Source: Mantamonas sphyraenae
Taxonomy: Eukaryota; CRuMs; Mantamonadidae
Reading direction: 5' to 3'
DNA: 64,000 nucleotides
NCBI GenBank assembly: GCA_026936335.1
Contig: JAPMXV010000039.1
Location: 124,001-188,000, forward strand
Positions 30,941 through 42,413 of this stretch are shown here, in pieces. A model generated the notes under the pieces. That model saw nothing but the letters and a program-made list of their open reading frames with translations. It searched no databases and was not told the origin of the DNA. A program made the position numbers and the translations under genes. Position 1 is the stretch's first letter. The number at the start of each line of letters is the position of its first letter.

Positions 30941-33900
30941 TCACCATTCCCCTTCGGACTTGTCTTGCAGCTCGCCCTCCTCAAACGTGTTGCCGCCCAG
31001 GTGGGTGTTGTACGCCCCACTGAGTGGAATCTCGGGAAACTGCACCTCAGGCAGCACCAGCTCGCCGTCGCTGGCCTCCAGTCCCATGTACGAGGCAAAC
31101 GAGGCATGGAAGCCTGCCAGCTCACCCTCGGAAATGTCCGACGCCGAATCGTCCGTTCCACCTGCAATGGGCGACACCAGGAGGGAGTATACGTCGCCCG
31201 GCTGGTATGAATCGTCCGATCCGCTTGTGCTGGGCTCTGATCTCACTCCCGGCGACGGTGTCTCCAGCATTGCCTGTTGTGTGTGTGACAGACGGAATCT
31301 CTGGCGAGGCGGAGGTTTGAGCAGACTCACCCTCGCCTCGTAACCCGACGATCCTGCAAGGGGATGTTCCTTGTACGGGGTGGCCCCTTCGGTCATCAGC
31401 TCCAGCCCCGAGCTGTATCCAGGCGGTGCGTCGTGGCTGTCGTCGTCATCATCCTTGTGCTCTCCACCAAAGGCCGGAGGTGCAGACACCGATGCTGCGC
31501 TTTCGTCGCTGCTCATGTCGTGCTCCTCGTGAGCAGGCGGACGCGGCTGCGGTGGCTCCATGATCGAGTACACCTCCGGTTCGTCGTCCGACGAGTCTGA
31601 CCCGAAGCTGTCCTCTTCGTGATCCATGGTAAACGACGCAATCGGGTCCATCGTCGACTCGGTGGCCTCCTGCGGCAACGCCTGTTCCTCTTCCTCTTCT
31701 TCCTCCCCGTCCTCCACGGGGATTTCTTCCACCAAGTCTCCCTCGTGCTCTTCTTCCTCTTCCTCCTCTTCTTCAATCTGTCCTTCCAGATCCTCCACCG
31801 TGATCACGTTGTCCTCCTCCCCTCCTACAGCCTCCTCCGCCTCAATCGTCTCCTCCTCCAGTTCCTCCTCTGCCTCTTGGTCCTCCTCCACTGGTTTCTC
31901 CACTGCCTCCTCCTCTGCTGCTTCTTCCTCTCCCTCTTCTCCCTCTTCTCCCACCTCCTCTTCCTTTCCTTCCTCCACTGCCTCCTCCACCTCCGTGGGT
32001 GCCTCCACCACCTCCTCATCATGCTTTTCGTCCACGGGTTCCTCTCCAACAACCTCGGGTGTTGCCTCCTCCTCCTTCTCCTCCTCCTTCTCCTTCTCCT
32101 TCTCCTCCTCCTCCTCCTCCTCCTCCCGCTCATCCGCAGGAGCATCAACACCATCCGCTGGCCTTTCAACCATGGTTTCTGCCTCTGCTGGCTGCTCCTC
32201 CACCCTCACACCTGTCTCCTTCTGCGCAAGCTCCTCTGCCAACAACGAGGAAAGCCCTTCCAAAATCACAGCCTCCATGTCGGTCGACTCGTCACCCACC
32301 GGTGCCTCCTCCACCTTGCCACTGGCCCCTCGTGCTTCAGCCAGCATCTCTTCGATCATCCCTGCCACCAATCCCTCAGACATCTCCGCCTGCACGCGTT
32401 TCAACTCCATCTCGTGCATCAGCTCCGCCGCCAACGCGTCTGCCAGCGCATCCTTCTCCTCATCCTCCTCATCCCGCTCCTCCTCCTCCTCCTCTCCCTG
32501 GCCCCCGGTGTCTCGTTCAAACGCCTCTCCTGCCTCCTGCCCTGCACCCAGCTGGCCCTCCACGATCTGATGAAAGATTTCGTCCTCCAGCCTGTCCATA
32601 AACTCCTCTTCCATCAACTCGGCCTGCTGTGTGATAAAGTGGCGGTACACACGCTTCAAGCGTGCCTCGGCCTCCTCAACACTCGGCACCCCCCGCACAA
32701 CGCCCGGCTCTCCTGCCCCTCGTCCTCCCTCGTTGCCATCGCCACGAGCCACTCCCTGTACAGACACCACTCCTTGCGTCCCAAACCGATCTACCTCTCT
32801 GTGTTTGCCCGTTGCCGGCCTTGCTTCCTCGTTGTCATCGTCGGTTCCTGCTTCCTTGCTGTTGCCGTGCAGCCCAGCGGCCCCTCCTCCTCCTCCTCTC
32901 CATCATTCTGTGCCTCCCGTCCGTGCACATCATCCGAGTCGAACACGGCCAGGAACTGTTCAAACCGTTCGTTGTACCGTTGCACAGTCGCTTCCAATTG
33001 TGCATCCTCCGCCTCCGCCTCCGCTTCCGCATCGCTGCCTTTTTCCTCGTCTTCCGGCTCGTCACTCCTCGCAGCGTGCTTCTCTTGGCCAGTTTCTTCC
33101 ACTCCTGTCTGGTCCGTAGGTGCCATCGTCCCGGAAGCGGTCGTCCCATTCTCCGCTTTCGCCTCCACGTCTTTCTCCTTGTCAGACAACCCTTTCTCAT
33201 CCCCAGCTCCCACACCCTCCTTCCCTCTCTGTTGCCCGTCTTCTTCCTCATAAGTATTCTCCTCCTCCTCATCCTCATCCTCTTCGTCGTCCTCTTCCCA
33301 CATGCTGCTCTCCTCCGGTTGCGATGCAGCGGCTGCCATCCGTTCCACGAGAGGGCGGGGACGCGAGTCTCCCAGCTTCTGGCGAAGCGGGACCACGTTG
33401 AACTGCGGACCCACAAAGCTGGGCAAGGCTCCCGTGTAGAATGCACCCAACGGGTTTGCCTCTTCCATCGCGCGTGCCATTTCCAGCTCCAACTCCCGTT
33501 GCGCCTGCACCCACGGCTGCGGCTCCAGCTCCATCTCCATTTCGTCCAATGCAGCCTTGGTTTCGATCCGTTCCAGCAGAGCCTCGCGCTGTTCCTCCCT
33601 GTGTCGCCGCTGAAACGCGCGATACTCTTTCACCATTGCCTGGAACTGGCTTGTGCTCATCATGCGGGCCTGGTCGCCCCCATGCGATCCACTTGCCGCC
33701 GTCGCCGCTGCCGTCGATCTCCGATCGCGCATGTATCGCGGTCGGCTGCTCCCTCCGCCGCGGCTGCTGCTTGCTCCCGCTCCACTGCCGCCTCCGCCGG
33801 GGCCGTCTCGTTTCAGTTGTTGCTGCACTTCCAGCACCACAATGGCTGCTTCGCCGTCCACACGTGCCAAGACGCCGTCCACCGAGTCTGTGTCCCGTCC

Positions 33901-36900
33901 GTCCTCCACCAGATAGTCCTGCAACAACGACTTTTGCACCAGCTGGTCCTGCTCTTGCGCCTGTACCTCTGCCTGTGCCAGCGTCCCGCGGGCCTTGCAC
34001 ACCTCGTCCACCATCTTCCGCATGGCCTTCAGACTCACTGCCTCGCGCAACTCGCGTGACAAGGATTGTGCCTCCTCCTCTCGTGTTGCCTCTTGCAGCA
34101 TCAACCTCGACACGTTGCCCATCCCACTGCTGCCTCGCACCCCATCCTGCTTCTTCTTCTTGCTTCCCGTCGCATTGCTGGCCCCCGTTGCCCCCGCAGT
34201 TGATGATGATGACGACGACGATGAAGATGCTGCCGCTGCCCCTGGCACTCCCCCTCCTCCTCCGCCTCCTCCTGCCCCTCCTGCACCCGTCCCCAGGCCG
34301 ATGGCTTGCATGTACGGCGTCAGATCAAACCCGTTGGGATCCATGTACGCATGCAGCAGTTGCATGGCCATTTTGCTGTCTGTGTCATCCAGTGTTTCTT
34401 CCAGCTTGTTGCGCAGCCGGGCCGCCTCTCTGCTCGTGTTCTCCTCCGCCACCTTCAGCTGCCTTGCCAACCGCGAAATGTCACTCAGCGTCCCCTGCAC
34501 ATTCTCTCGCAACGACTCTAGTCCTGTGCCGTCCAGCGGGATCAGTGTTTCCAGGTCGTCCCGTGTCACAAACGGCACTCCAGACGCAACGTGTGTCCCG
34601 TCCTCCTGTCCCGTCGACGCTGTCCCAGATCTCGGTGACTCTACACTCACGCCACTCACGCTACCACCACCCGTTCCACGCCTCGTCGTCTCCCTGCCAT
34701 GTCCCTGGTGGTGGTTGCCCTGTTGTGTGTGCTGTGCGTGTGCCTTTCCCGCTGCCTGTCGCTTGCCCGCTCCACCTCCTCCTCCTCCTCCTCCTGTGCT
34801 CACACCCGTTCGCTTGGGTTTAAATCCTGCGTGCTTCTTCCTCCTCTCTTCCGCCTCCACTTCCACGCTTTCCCTCGTGTGGCCGTCGTAAACCACCGGT
34901 TGGCCACCGGAGCGTGCCGACATCGGTTGTGCATGCGCTGGCTGCTGATGCGGCTGGTGCTGGTTCATCAGCATTGCGTTGGCCATCATTTGACGTTGCG
35001 CATCCAACAGTGCGTTCTGCTTCTCCATGTTGGCCAGCTGCAACTCCAGCTGCCGTTGCTGCGCACGCTGCTGCTGCTCAAACTGCGACTCCTGCAGGAC
35101 CATCGACCGTTCCTGCATCTTGCGACTCCTCTCCGCCTCCGCTTGCATCCACGCGCTCATTTCCTCTCCTCGACGTTCCTCCGCCTCACGACGCGCATCT
35201 TCCATCGCCTGCCGAGCCCGTTCCATCCCACTCTGCCGTTCCGTGTCCACTGACCCGGCATCACTCATCGTTTCGTTGTGATCCAGCGTCAACGGCACCA
35301 ATACCGGCCGCTCTCCCGCACTCGGTGCCTCACGTGGCGTCCGTGGTGTCCGTGGCGTCCGCGGCGTGCTTCCTCCTCCCTGTCGAGGTTGTTGTTGTTG
35401 TTCCTGTGTTCCCGCTCGCCGGCCCTCTGTTGCGTGCGATGACGACATACTCAACAGATCCAACGGCGACACATTGTCCTCCTGTTCCCCAGCATGCATC
35501 TCCGTTCCTTCTGCATCTTGCTCATCCTCCTGCTTCCCCTTGCCCTTGGCAGTTGCTCCCCGCTCAGTCTCGTCCTCGTCTGCCGGGAGGCGCCGTGGTC
35601 CCCTCGTCTTGCTGTGCTGCTGCTTGCCGCCGCGTTTGGTGCTGCCGTGGCTCTGGCCCTTCCTTGTCTTCTTCTTGCCCAGCTTCTTCGCCTTGGCCAG
35701 CACAGGAGCTTTCGCTTGAGCCGTCGCTGCACGTGGATCCACCTCCACCTTTTGTCCTCCCACCATCGTTTTGCGTCCCTTGCGCACCGGTTTCGTCTGG
35801 TCATTGTCTTTCTCATCTCCTGCATCCTCATCCTCCTCCGTGGTGGTCCCACCTTCCGCCTCAGCCTCCTCCTCATCCGAACTCGAACTCACCCCTGCCG
35901 AGCTCTCGGGTTCTTCATCCTCCTCCGTCGTCGTGCCTGCCTCCTCTGCATCCTCATCCTCAATGTCCTCGTTCCCTTTGCCCGCTGCGTGGTTGCGTCG
36001 GTGTGCACGTGCCACCATCGCCGCCCTGCTCCCAGCCGCCTTCCTCTTTCCTGTTCCTTTGGCCTTGCCCAGCCTCTTCCCTCCCCCTCCCATCCCTCCA
36101 TTGTCTTCACTTTCGTCACCGCTGCTCGTCACTCCATGTCCCATCTGCCTGGCCTTGCGCTTGCCTGCTGCACCCACGCGTTTGATCATCCGCACTCGTC
36201 CGCTGTTCTCCTTGTTGTCTTTCTCCACGACCGACTCGTCCTCAGCGCCCGACTTGCTCGTCTTTGTTCCCTTTCCTCCTTTGCCTCGCTTCTTGCCCAC
36301 CCGTTTGTGTGCAGCGTCACTGCCTTCCTTTTCCTGCCTGCCAGCACGTAGCACATCCCCCACACGCACAGGCTTCCCGTCTTCGCTTGCCTTGGCACTG
36401 GTCTTTCCCGTCTTTCCCGTCTTCTTCCTCGCACCCATTCCAGACACAAACCGGCTCTTCAAGCGCCGTTCCGTGCTGTTCAGCTGTTCCTGCTGCACCT
36501 GCACCTCCCGATCCGTGCTCCTGCTCGTGCTCGCACGCGTTCCTTCCGTCGACGGCGTCCCAGCCGCCCCCATGTGCACCTTTGGGATGCTAATCACATC
36601 TCCCATCGATTCCAACGTGTGATCCAACACCGTAAAGTTGTCCATGGCCCGCTTCAGCGCCTCCGCTCGCTGCGGATCCCAATCCTGAAAATCCGTTTCT
36701 TTCACCGCGCTCGCCACCCGCTGCATCACCTCCGCATCCCCTTCTGCCACCGCACGCACAAACTCCTCGTATTTCACACGTTCCTCCTCCATTGCCTCCT
36801 TCTTGCTCCTCTTCTTCGCCTTCCGCTTCGGCTTAACGATTTTTGGCGCGCGTTGTTGAGCCGGCCTGGCCTGGGCACCATACTGCCGGCTGTGCAGGGC

Positions 36901-37161
36901 CTGATTGTCCCGATCCCTCTCTTCCATCAACTGCTGCCGCTTCATCGACTGCTCAATGGCACTGCGGTCCACATTGGACGGCAAGCTGGGCTTGTTCGTG
37001 GGCCGTTTGAACAGCGCCGGCATCCCGTCTTGCCGCGTCTCGCTGGCCTCCTCCAACCCCTGGCCCTCCTCCACAGGCTTGTGCTTCACCACCATCACGC
37101 ATCCAGTGGACACACGCTCCCACGAGCTTCCAGCCGACAACTTGGAGGAACTCGAGTGCAT
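30941..37161 (-). CDS. Very long low-complexity coiled-coil protein, with apparent frameshift
   Basis: Two abutting reading frames on the minus strand (37161 to about 32885, then about 32884 to 30941) read as one protein of about 2,070 aa if one G is added to a G run near 32881-32884. Upstream of the run one frame gives acidic sequence. Downstream the other frame gives sensible sequence (GLHGNSKEAGTDDDNEEARP), while the first soon stops at 32791. The N-terminal part is basic (KPKRKAKKRSKKEAMEEER). The middle has a TPRTPRTPR repeat near 35340, Gln-rich coiled coils (QFEQQQRAQQRQLELQ) and helices around AMRKMVDEVCKARGTL and QAMVKEYRAFQRRHREEQ. The C-terminal part has LKRVYRHFITQQAELMEEEF and very long Glu/Val runs. 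I do not recognise the family; a cytoskeletal or centrosomal scaffold is possible but unproven. Confidence 0.7.
31679..32130 (-). repeat. Pyrimidine-rich tract encoding Glu runs
   Basis: Almost pure C/T on the plus strand, mostly (CCT)n and (CTC)n. It encodes the acidic C-terminal part of the long coiled-coil protein. Confidence 0.8.
32880..32905 (-). other. Apparent 1-nt frameshift in a G run
   Basis: A (GAG)n tract ending in GGGG on the minus strand. Reading frame must change here for the long coiled-coil gene to continue. No GT...AG intron of workable size fits: the only candidate downstream (39 nt, ending CTGTACAG) gives the wrong phase. Most likely a missed base in a homopolymer, or a real lesion. 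Confidence 0.65.
35326..35368 (-). repeat. Tandem Thr-Pro-Arg repeat
   Basis: Four 9-bp units (GTCCGTGGC-like on plus) in the long coiled-coil gene, encoding TPRTPRTPRTPR. TP pairs in a basic setting are possible proline-directed kinase sites. Confidence 0.75.
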
Positions 37162-37230
37162 TGTGTGTGTGAGTTTTGGTCAGCAGGCGCACCGGTGCGC
37201 ACACACAGTCACCCACACTCACGTTCGCTC
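37162..37230. promoter_or_regulatory. Divergent promoter, coiled-coil gene / golgin-84
   Basis: 69 bp between opposing ATGs. A perfect 14-bp palindrome GCGCACCGGTGCGC at 37187-37200 sits near the middle. It is flanked by GT-rich sequence on the left and CA-rich on the right, so both transcripts have CA-rich leaders. Confidence 0.5.
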
Positions 37231-40200
37231 ATGTCCTGGTTTCTCAAAGGTGCAGAACAGTTTCTGAACGACGTCGACCGTGTGGCTGCCAAAACCAGTG
37301 GCACGCCAAAGAAGGAGGAGCAGGGTGGAGGGAATGAGCGCAATTCCACAGGTGAGCGACGACGCAGCAGGCAGGCGTAAAACGCACACACGCGGGACAA
37401 CAACGCTGCCCGCCGTCATGTTGCATCCAATGCATGCGTGTGTATGGATGGGGAGTCGATGGGAGGACACAGGGGCGTGGATGGGAATGCGTGTGCACAC
37501 GAGGGGCTGACACGTGGACTGGGGAATTGGGCCGGCGACGCAGACGGACTTGCTTCGTTCCACACGCCCTCCACGGTCAAAAGTGGAACTCAGATAGCGC
37601 CGCAGAGCAACGATTTGGCCAACGAGGAGAGCCTCATGGCCTTTCTGAACACCAACGACGGGCGCAGCAGCCGTGGTGGCGAGGCAAAGGGAAGCGGCGG
37701 TTCGACGACGACCACCACCACCACCTCCACCGCCGCGACGCGAAACACAGGCGGTGCATCGCTGGTGGGCACTCCATCGGCTCTGGGGGGAAGCAACAAA
37801 CGCAAGGGAAGCGGTGGCATGAGCCGGTCGAGCTCGCGTGGGTCATTGAGTGCAGGGGTGACACGTAGTCCGTCGCTGAGTGCGTTTGGTGGGGCGTCGC
37901 CAAAGAGCAACGCAGGCAATCGCAAACTGGTGAGCCCGGGGCCCAGTGAGGGCGACTCGGATTCCAGCACAGGCAGCAGTGCGTCTGCAAAGTCGCTGTC
38001 CACCAGCAAACGCAATGGCAACGGCAGCAAAACGCCTGCAAGCGGCCTCTCAGCCGCAACCACGCCGCGTTCGAGCCGTGGCAAACTCAGCGCCCTCGGA
38101 GGGCCACGAAACACGCCTGGAACGGCCCCTCGCACATCCAAACGCACCACAACACGGACAGCAGACACGAAAGAAACCCAGCAGGCAAATGTGAACCAGC
38201 AGGGTGAGGCAGCACAAGGCACCAAGCAGCACGGAGGGCCGAAGACGTCCACCGCAAAGCCAGCCCCCGCTGACGCCAGCCCTTCAGACAGCCAGAATGC
38301 AGACACAGACACAACCTCTGTGGAACCCATGGAGCTGGATACACACAAGGAGGATGTACAAATGCATGAAGATGATGGCAACGTCGGGGCTGAGGAGGAT
38401 GCGCAGGAAATCGATGCCAACGACGGCGACGACGGCGAGGATGCCACCACCCAGGATGAAGAGGAGCAGGAGGACACTGAAGAAGACAACGAGGCAAATG
38501 GTCACGAGAACGACGGGGACGACAGTGTGAGCAACACGGGAGGGTCGGAGGAGGAGGAAAGGGAGGAATCGGAAGCAGGGGTCAACGACACACAGCAACA
38601 GGACGAGGAGGAGGAGGATGAAGAGGAGCAGGAGGACACTCCTTCCATCAATGACAACGATGAATGGGCGGATCAACAGCGGCAGCAGGAAGAGCTGCGT
38701 TCGATGAAGCGACAACTGCTGGCAAGCAAATCGGAGCTGACGTCTGCACAGGAGCAGGTGCGGTATTACCAGCAGGAGCTGGCGGCGACCAAGGAGGAGT
38801 ACGAAGAGTACAAGGGAAAGAGCTGGGCGGTGATGGAGAAGCAGATGAAGGATGCACAGACGATGGAACAGCGCATACGACAGCTGGAGTCGGATGCGGA
38901 GGACACGCAGGCTGTGTTGGATGCCAAGGAGAGCAAAAAGGCAGCGTTGGAACTGCAATTGCACGAACGGGAACAAAGCATTGCGTCGCTGCAGAAGCAA
39001 GTGAAGATGCTGGAGCAGAAGCTGGAGTTGACGTCAACGAGTGCGGTGGCCAACCAGGACGAGGTGGGTGCTCTGCGCAAGCAGGTGATGGACATGCAGG
39101 AGGCTGTGGAGACGGAAAAGAAGGCGACCATGGAAGCCCACAAGCAACTGCGTGAGCGGGAGGACCAGTGGAGCGCAGAGAAGCAGGAGCAGGAGACGCA
39201 GATGGCCAACCTGCAGCGCAGTGTGGATAGCAGTCGTGCAGAGACGAGGAAATTGCAGGGAAAACTGAAAGAGGCCAAAAACAAGCTCAGCGATTCAAAG
39301 AAGGAACTGAGCGACTACAAACGCAGGGCGGCGTCGGTGCTGGAGGCAAAGGAGGCGGAAATCGACAAACTGAAAAAGGGTGCGGCAGAGGGCGGCAGCG
39401 GCGAGGGCGGTGAGGCGAGCGGCCACTCTCCCGTGGTCGGAAGCGCTGCGTACGATGTGAAGGAGCTTCAACGTGAGCGCAGCGAGTTGCGGCAGCGGCT
39501 GGAAGAGCAAAGCGAGGCTTTGCTGGAACTGCAGGAGGAGCTGGCAGACGCACAGAGCAACCTGTTGAACCAGAGCGAGGAGTTGAACGAGCAACTGAAG
39601 CAGCTGCAGGCGGAAAAGGAGCAACTGCAACGGGAAGTGAACAGACTGAAGCGAGAAGTGAGTCTTCGCGACGACGAGCTGGAAACACTGCACGCCGAGC
39701 TGCGCAAGGTGGAACTCAAGACGTCGCAGGAAGTGACACGACTGCAGAGCCAGCTCAAGGAGAGCCAACGCAAGGTGGAACTCAGCGAGAGCAACGAACT
39801 GGAAGACCGCATCAAAAAGCTCACCGAACGGCTGGTGAGCAAACAGCAGCAGGTGGACGGAATTAACGGCGAAAAGATGGCGCTGGGGCTGCAACTGCAG
39901 GCAGAGAGTGCCCGAAGGGAGGCACTGGAGCGAGAGGTGGATCAGCTGCGCAAGGAGCTGGACGACGACGCGGATGACGAGGACGACGAAGGCCTACGTG
40001 ACGACGACCTGGAAAGCGGCACCATGGCAGGAGGCAAGAGAGGAAGCCATGCAGGCGGAGCACACGCAGGTGTGGCTGGCTCCATGGGCATGGACGGAGC
40101 ATCCGACATACACGGGGCAGGAGGGGCGCAGCAGCAACAGAGTGGCATGCGTACACGCAAGCGCACACGAAACAGTAGGTATACGTCGATCGAGTCGTAC

Positions 40201-40491
40201 ATGCCATTGAACAGGATTCCGGAGGATGCTGTCGTGCAGAGGCGGGTTGCGGAGACGGCTCACTTTCTGGACAGCCTTAGTCTGAGCACGGGCCAAGTGC
40301 TGCGACGCTATCCCATTCTGCGCATCGGCTTCCTGCTCTACTTTGTCTTTCTGCACCTCTTTGTATTCTTTGTGCTGCACTCCACGGGCGAGGCCATCGA
40401 CAGCAACCCGGCCATCGCGGGGCCGCCCGGCAGCGATCTGGTCCAGAGCTCCAACTCCACCCAGGGCATCCTCGCACGCGGAGGATTGTGA
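37231..40491 (+). CDS. GOLGA5: Golgin-84 (GOLGA5), 2 exons
   Basis: Golgi tethering coiled-coil protein anchored by a C-terminal membrane segment; it captures vesicles within the Golgi stack. Exons 37231-37351 and 37544-40491 total 3,069 nt, giving 1,022 aa. The junction rebuilds GAC (Asp). The start MSWFLKGAEQFLNDVDRVA matches the golgin-84 N-terminus (MSWF...LL-RVDQ-A). A Ser/Thr-rich and then acidic region runs to about residue 400. Long coiled coil fills about 409-850, including KKELSDYKRRAASVLEAKE and DRIKKLTERLVSKQQQVDGI, both conserved golgin-84 signatures. Near the end come LRRYPILRIGFLLYFVFLHL (membrane anchor, about 960-987) and a short lumenal tail. It is longer than the human protein (731 aa) because of the low-complexity first third. 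Convergent with C2-LRR B (124 bp). Confidence 0.95.
37352..37543 (+). other. Golgin-84 intron (192 nt)
   Basis: Donor GTGAGC, acceptor GACGCAG. GGCTGACACG about 40 nt upstream of the acceptor is a good branch-site candidate. Phase 1, frame kept. Confidence 0.85.
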
Positions 40492-40615
40492 GCAGACAGC
40501 AAGACACACACACACACACGAAAGAAAGGAAGCAATTGTTCATTCCGCGGGGGAAAACGGGCAAGCGGAGGAGGCGTTGTTGACCATCACGCAGTCATCG
40601 ATCAATCTGATGTTG

Positions 40616-42331
40616 TCAATCACTGTCGCTGTCGCTGTCCTCGTCACTCTCTTCCTCCTGGGTAAACACGAGCTGGCACTGCGGGGCCGCACTTGCAAAG
40701 TACTTCTTGATCTTCTTCACCTGGCGCTTGCTAAAGTTGTTTGTGCCGATGTCCAGGTAGCGAAGGTTGGGACACTCGTCGGCCAGGGCCATGATGGAGT
40801 CCTGGTCGCCCAGGTAGTTGCTGTGCAGATCGACCACCTCAAGCATGCGGCACTGTTCCAGATACTTGGCCGACTCGATGTCATTGTTGTGCGCATCGAT
40901 TTCCACCAGGTAGGGGGCGTCCTGGATGCCCTTGAGACGCACAAGGTTGTTGGTGTGCAGGCTGATCTTGCGCAGGTTGGTGAACTTCTTCAGGCCGTCC
41001 ACCTTTGTGATTTCGTTCTCTGAAAAGTTGGCCGACGTAATCGTCTCTGGGTTGCTGCACGACACGTTGGTGGACGTCAGATCGCCGTAGTGCTTGTCCA
41101 GCTCCTTCTCGGGTCCGTCGTACGAGTATGTGCCCACGTTGCTGTTGCCGCCGCTGCTGTTGCTGTTGCTGTTGCTGCTCGTCGTTGTCGTCGTGTTGTA
41201 CATCATGTTGCTGCTCATCATCTGCTGCTGCGGCTGCTGTTGCACTTGGCCGTAGTATCCGGTGGTTTGCTGCTGCACCACAGGTTGTCCCATGGGCAAC
41301 GGCTGTCCGTACACCTGTTGTTGTGGTTGCACCTGACCGTACATCACGTTCGTCTGCCCGTACATCTGCGTCTGCTGCACGCCACCATAGCTGTTGCTGT
41401 TGCTCTGGCCCTGGTACATCTGTCCCTGCTGACGCTGCTGGTACTCCTCGTACAGCTGTTTGCCCCGCTTCTCACCCTCCGGATACCACGTGATCACCAG
41501 ATGCAGCTCGCCACCGTTGTCCAGTCGCACCCACTTATCCGTCGGCTGTAACGGAGCCCATCCGCTGTCGTTGTCAGTTTCCACACGGTGTGCAATGCTG
41601 CTGCCGGGTTCCAACATCGCACGAAAAACCAACTGCTCCAAATCCCCCCCCACAGCCACTTTTCTCACGCGTCGCCCCCCATCAACCAACCTCGTTGTCC
41701 ACAGCCTGGTCCAGATACACAGAGACCTTGCCCAGCTTGTCGTCGCGTGAGAAGGTGTCATGGTCCATCACCTCCACTGCGGCCGAGAAAGTGTGTGAGT
41801 CGATCCAGCTCCACGATCCCTCTCCCCTCTCTCACAAACCCAAACAACCCCGCTGCTCAATGCAGGGACACACACACACGCTTGCATCGACCCCTCCCCA
41901 TCATTCATTCCATCCACTGCAGGCTCAACCTACAAGCCAGCGTGTCCGTCTGTTTGGCCTTCTTGCTGTGCCCAGGTGTCAGTTTGCCTGTGCAAAAGCA
42001 AAACGGGGCGGTGGAAATTTCGCCCTTTGCCTCCAGAATCCACCACGGGCCACGAGTGGCGCACAGAAACAGGGCATCGTGACACCAGGAAGGAGGGAGA
42101 TGCTACACATGGGCGGTGCGAGGGTGCGAGGGTGCGTGTGGGATCACAAAGTGCTGGACACACTCACAAAACAAAGGTCGAGTTCCACTTGGGGTTGAGC
42201 GTCTTCTTCACCGTCGCCGTCTTCTTCTCGTGGTCGCCAAACTTGACCTTGACGTAAGGGTCGCTTTTGCCGTTGCTATCGCCAGCGGGCAGATCGCGCG
42301 CTTCAACGATTTTCACCACGAGCTCAGCCAT
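40616..42331 (-). CDS. C2-LRR protein B (4 exons, one 32-nt micro-exon)
   Basis: 432 aa. Exons (minus strand): 42331-42168, 41965-41934, 41776-41691 and 41632-40616, total 1,299 nt. The C2 domain spans the first three exons and the start of the fourth. It has strong calcium-loop acids: DLPAGDSNGKSDPYVKVKF and, after splicing, DTLALEVMDHDTFSRDDKLG. The 32-nt exon supplies FKKAKQTDTLA, exactly the strand missing between WNSTFVF and LEVMDHD. After WYPEGEKRG, a junction also seen in paralogue A (YYPDGEEEG), comes a Gln/Tyr-rich linker (QPQQQVYGQPLPMGQPVV) and four or five SDS22-like LRRs (ANFSENEITKVDGLKKF, ISLHTNNLVRLKGI, VVDLHSNYLGDQDSI). The tail is Asp/Ser/Glu. Unlike paralogue A, its calcium site looks intact. 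Shares an 82-bp divergent promoter with midasin. Confidence 0.85.
41633..41690 (-). other. C2-LRR B intron 3 (58 nt)
   Basis: Donor GTTGGT, acceptor GGAGCAG, phase 0. The shortest intron in the window; it contains a G8 run. Removing it joins LDQAVDNE to LVFRAMLEPG. Confidence 0.7.
41777..41933 (-). other. C2-LRR B intron 2 (157 nt)
   Basis: Donor GTAGGT; acceptor TTTCTCGGCCGCAG preceded by GACTCACAC. The 3' end is textbook-like. Confidence 0.75.
41934..41965 (-). other. 32-nt micro-exon of C2-LRR B
   Basis: Acceptor GGGCACAG and donor GTAGGT bracket 32 nt with phase 2 in and phase 1 out. Direct joining of its neighbours breaks the frame. With it, the C2 core strand reads QTDTLALEVMDHD as expected for the fold. 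Confidence 0.75.
41966..42167 (-). other. C2-LRR B intron 1 (202 nt)
   Basis: Donor GTGAGT; acceptor CACCTGGGCACAG with a CTGAC branch-like element just upstream. Confidence 0.7.
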
Positions 42332-42413
42332 TGGTGTGTGTGTGTGCGTTGCAGTGTGTCGGCGTGCGCGCACCCACCCATCAGGATAAACCACCGACAA
42401 CACACAACACCAG
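42332..42413. promoter_or_regulatory. Divergent promoter, C2-LRR B / midasin
   Basis: 82 bp between opposing ATGs. GT-rich on the left, CA-rich on the right, with a 10-bp palindrome GTGCGCGCAC at 42364-42373 near the middle. No TATA box seen. Confidence 0.5.

Noticed and set aside
32754-32796. 39-nt intron (GTAGAT...GTACAG) to explain the coiled-coil gene break
   Set aside because: Too short for this genome and gives the wrong phase.
31619-33253. Plus-strand Leu/Phe-rich frame that could look like a membrane protein
   Set aside because: It is the complement of Glu codons (CTC, TTC) in the coiled-coil gene, so the hydrophobicity is an artefact.
41808-42167. Single intron in C2-LRR B joining FVF directly to WIDSHTF
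   Set aside because: It keeps frame but uses a poor acceptor (GTGGAG) and retains a classical branch-tract-CAG as coding. The micro-exon model fits the C2 fold better.
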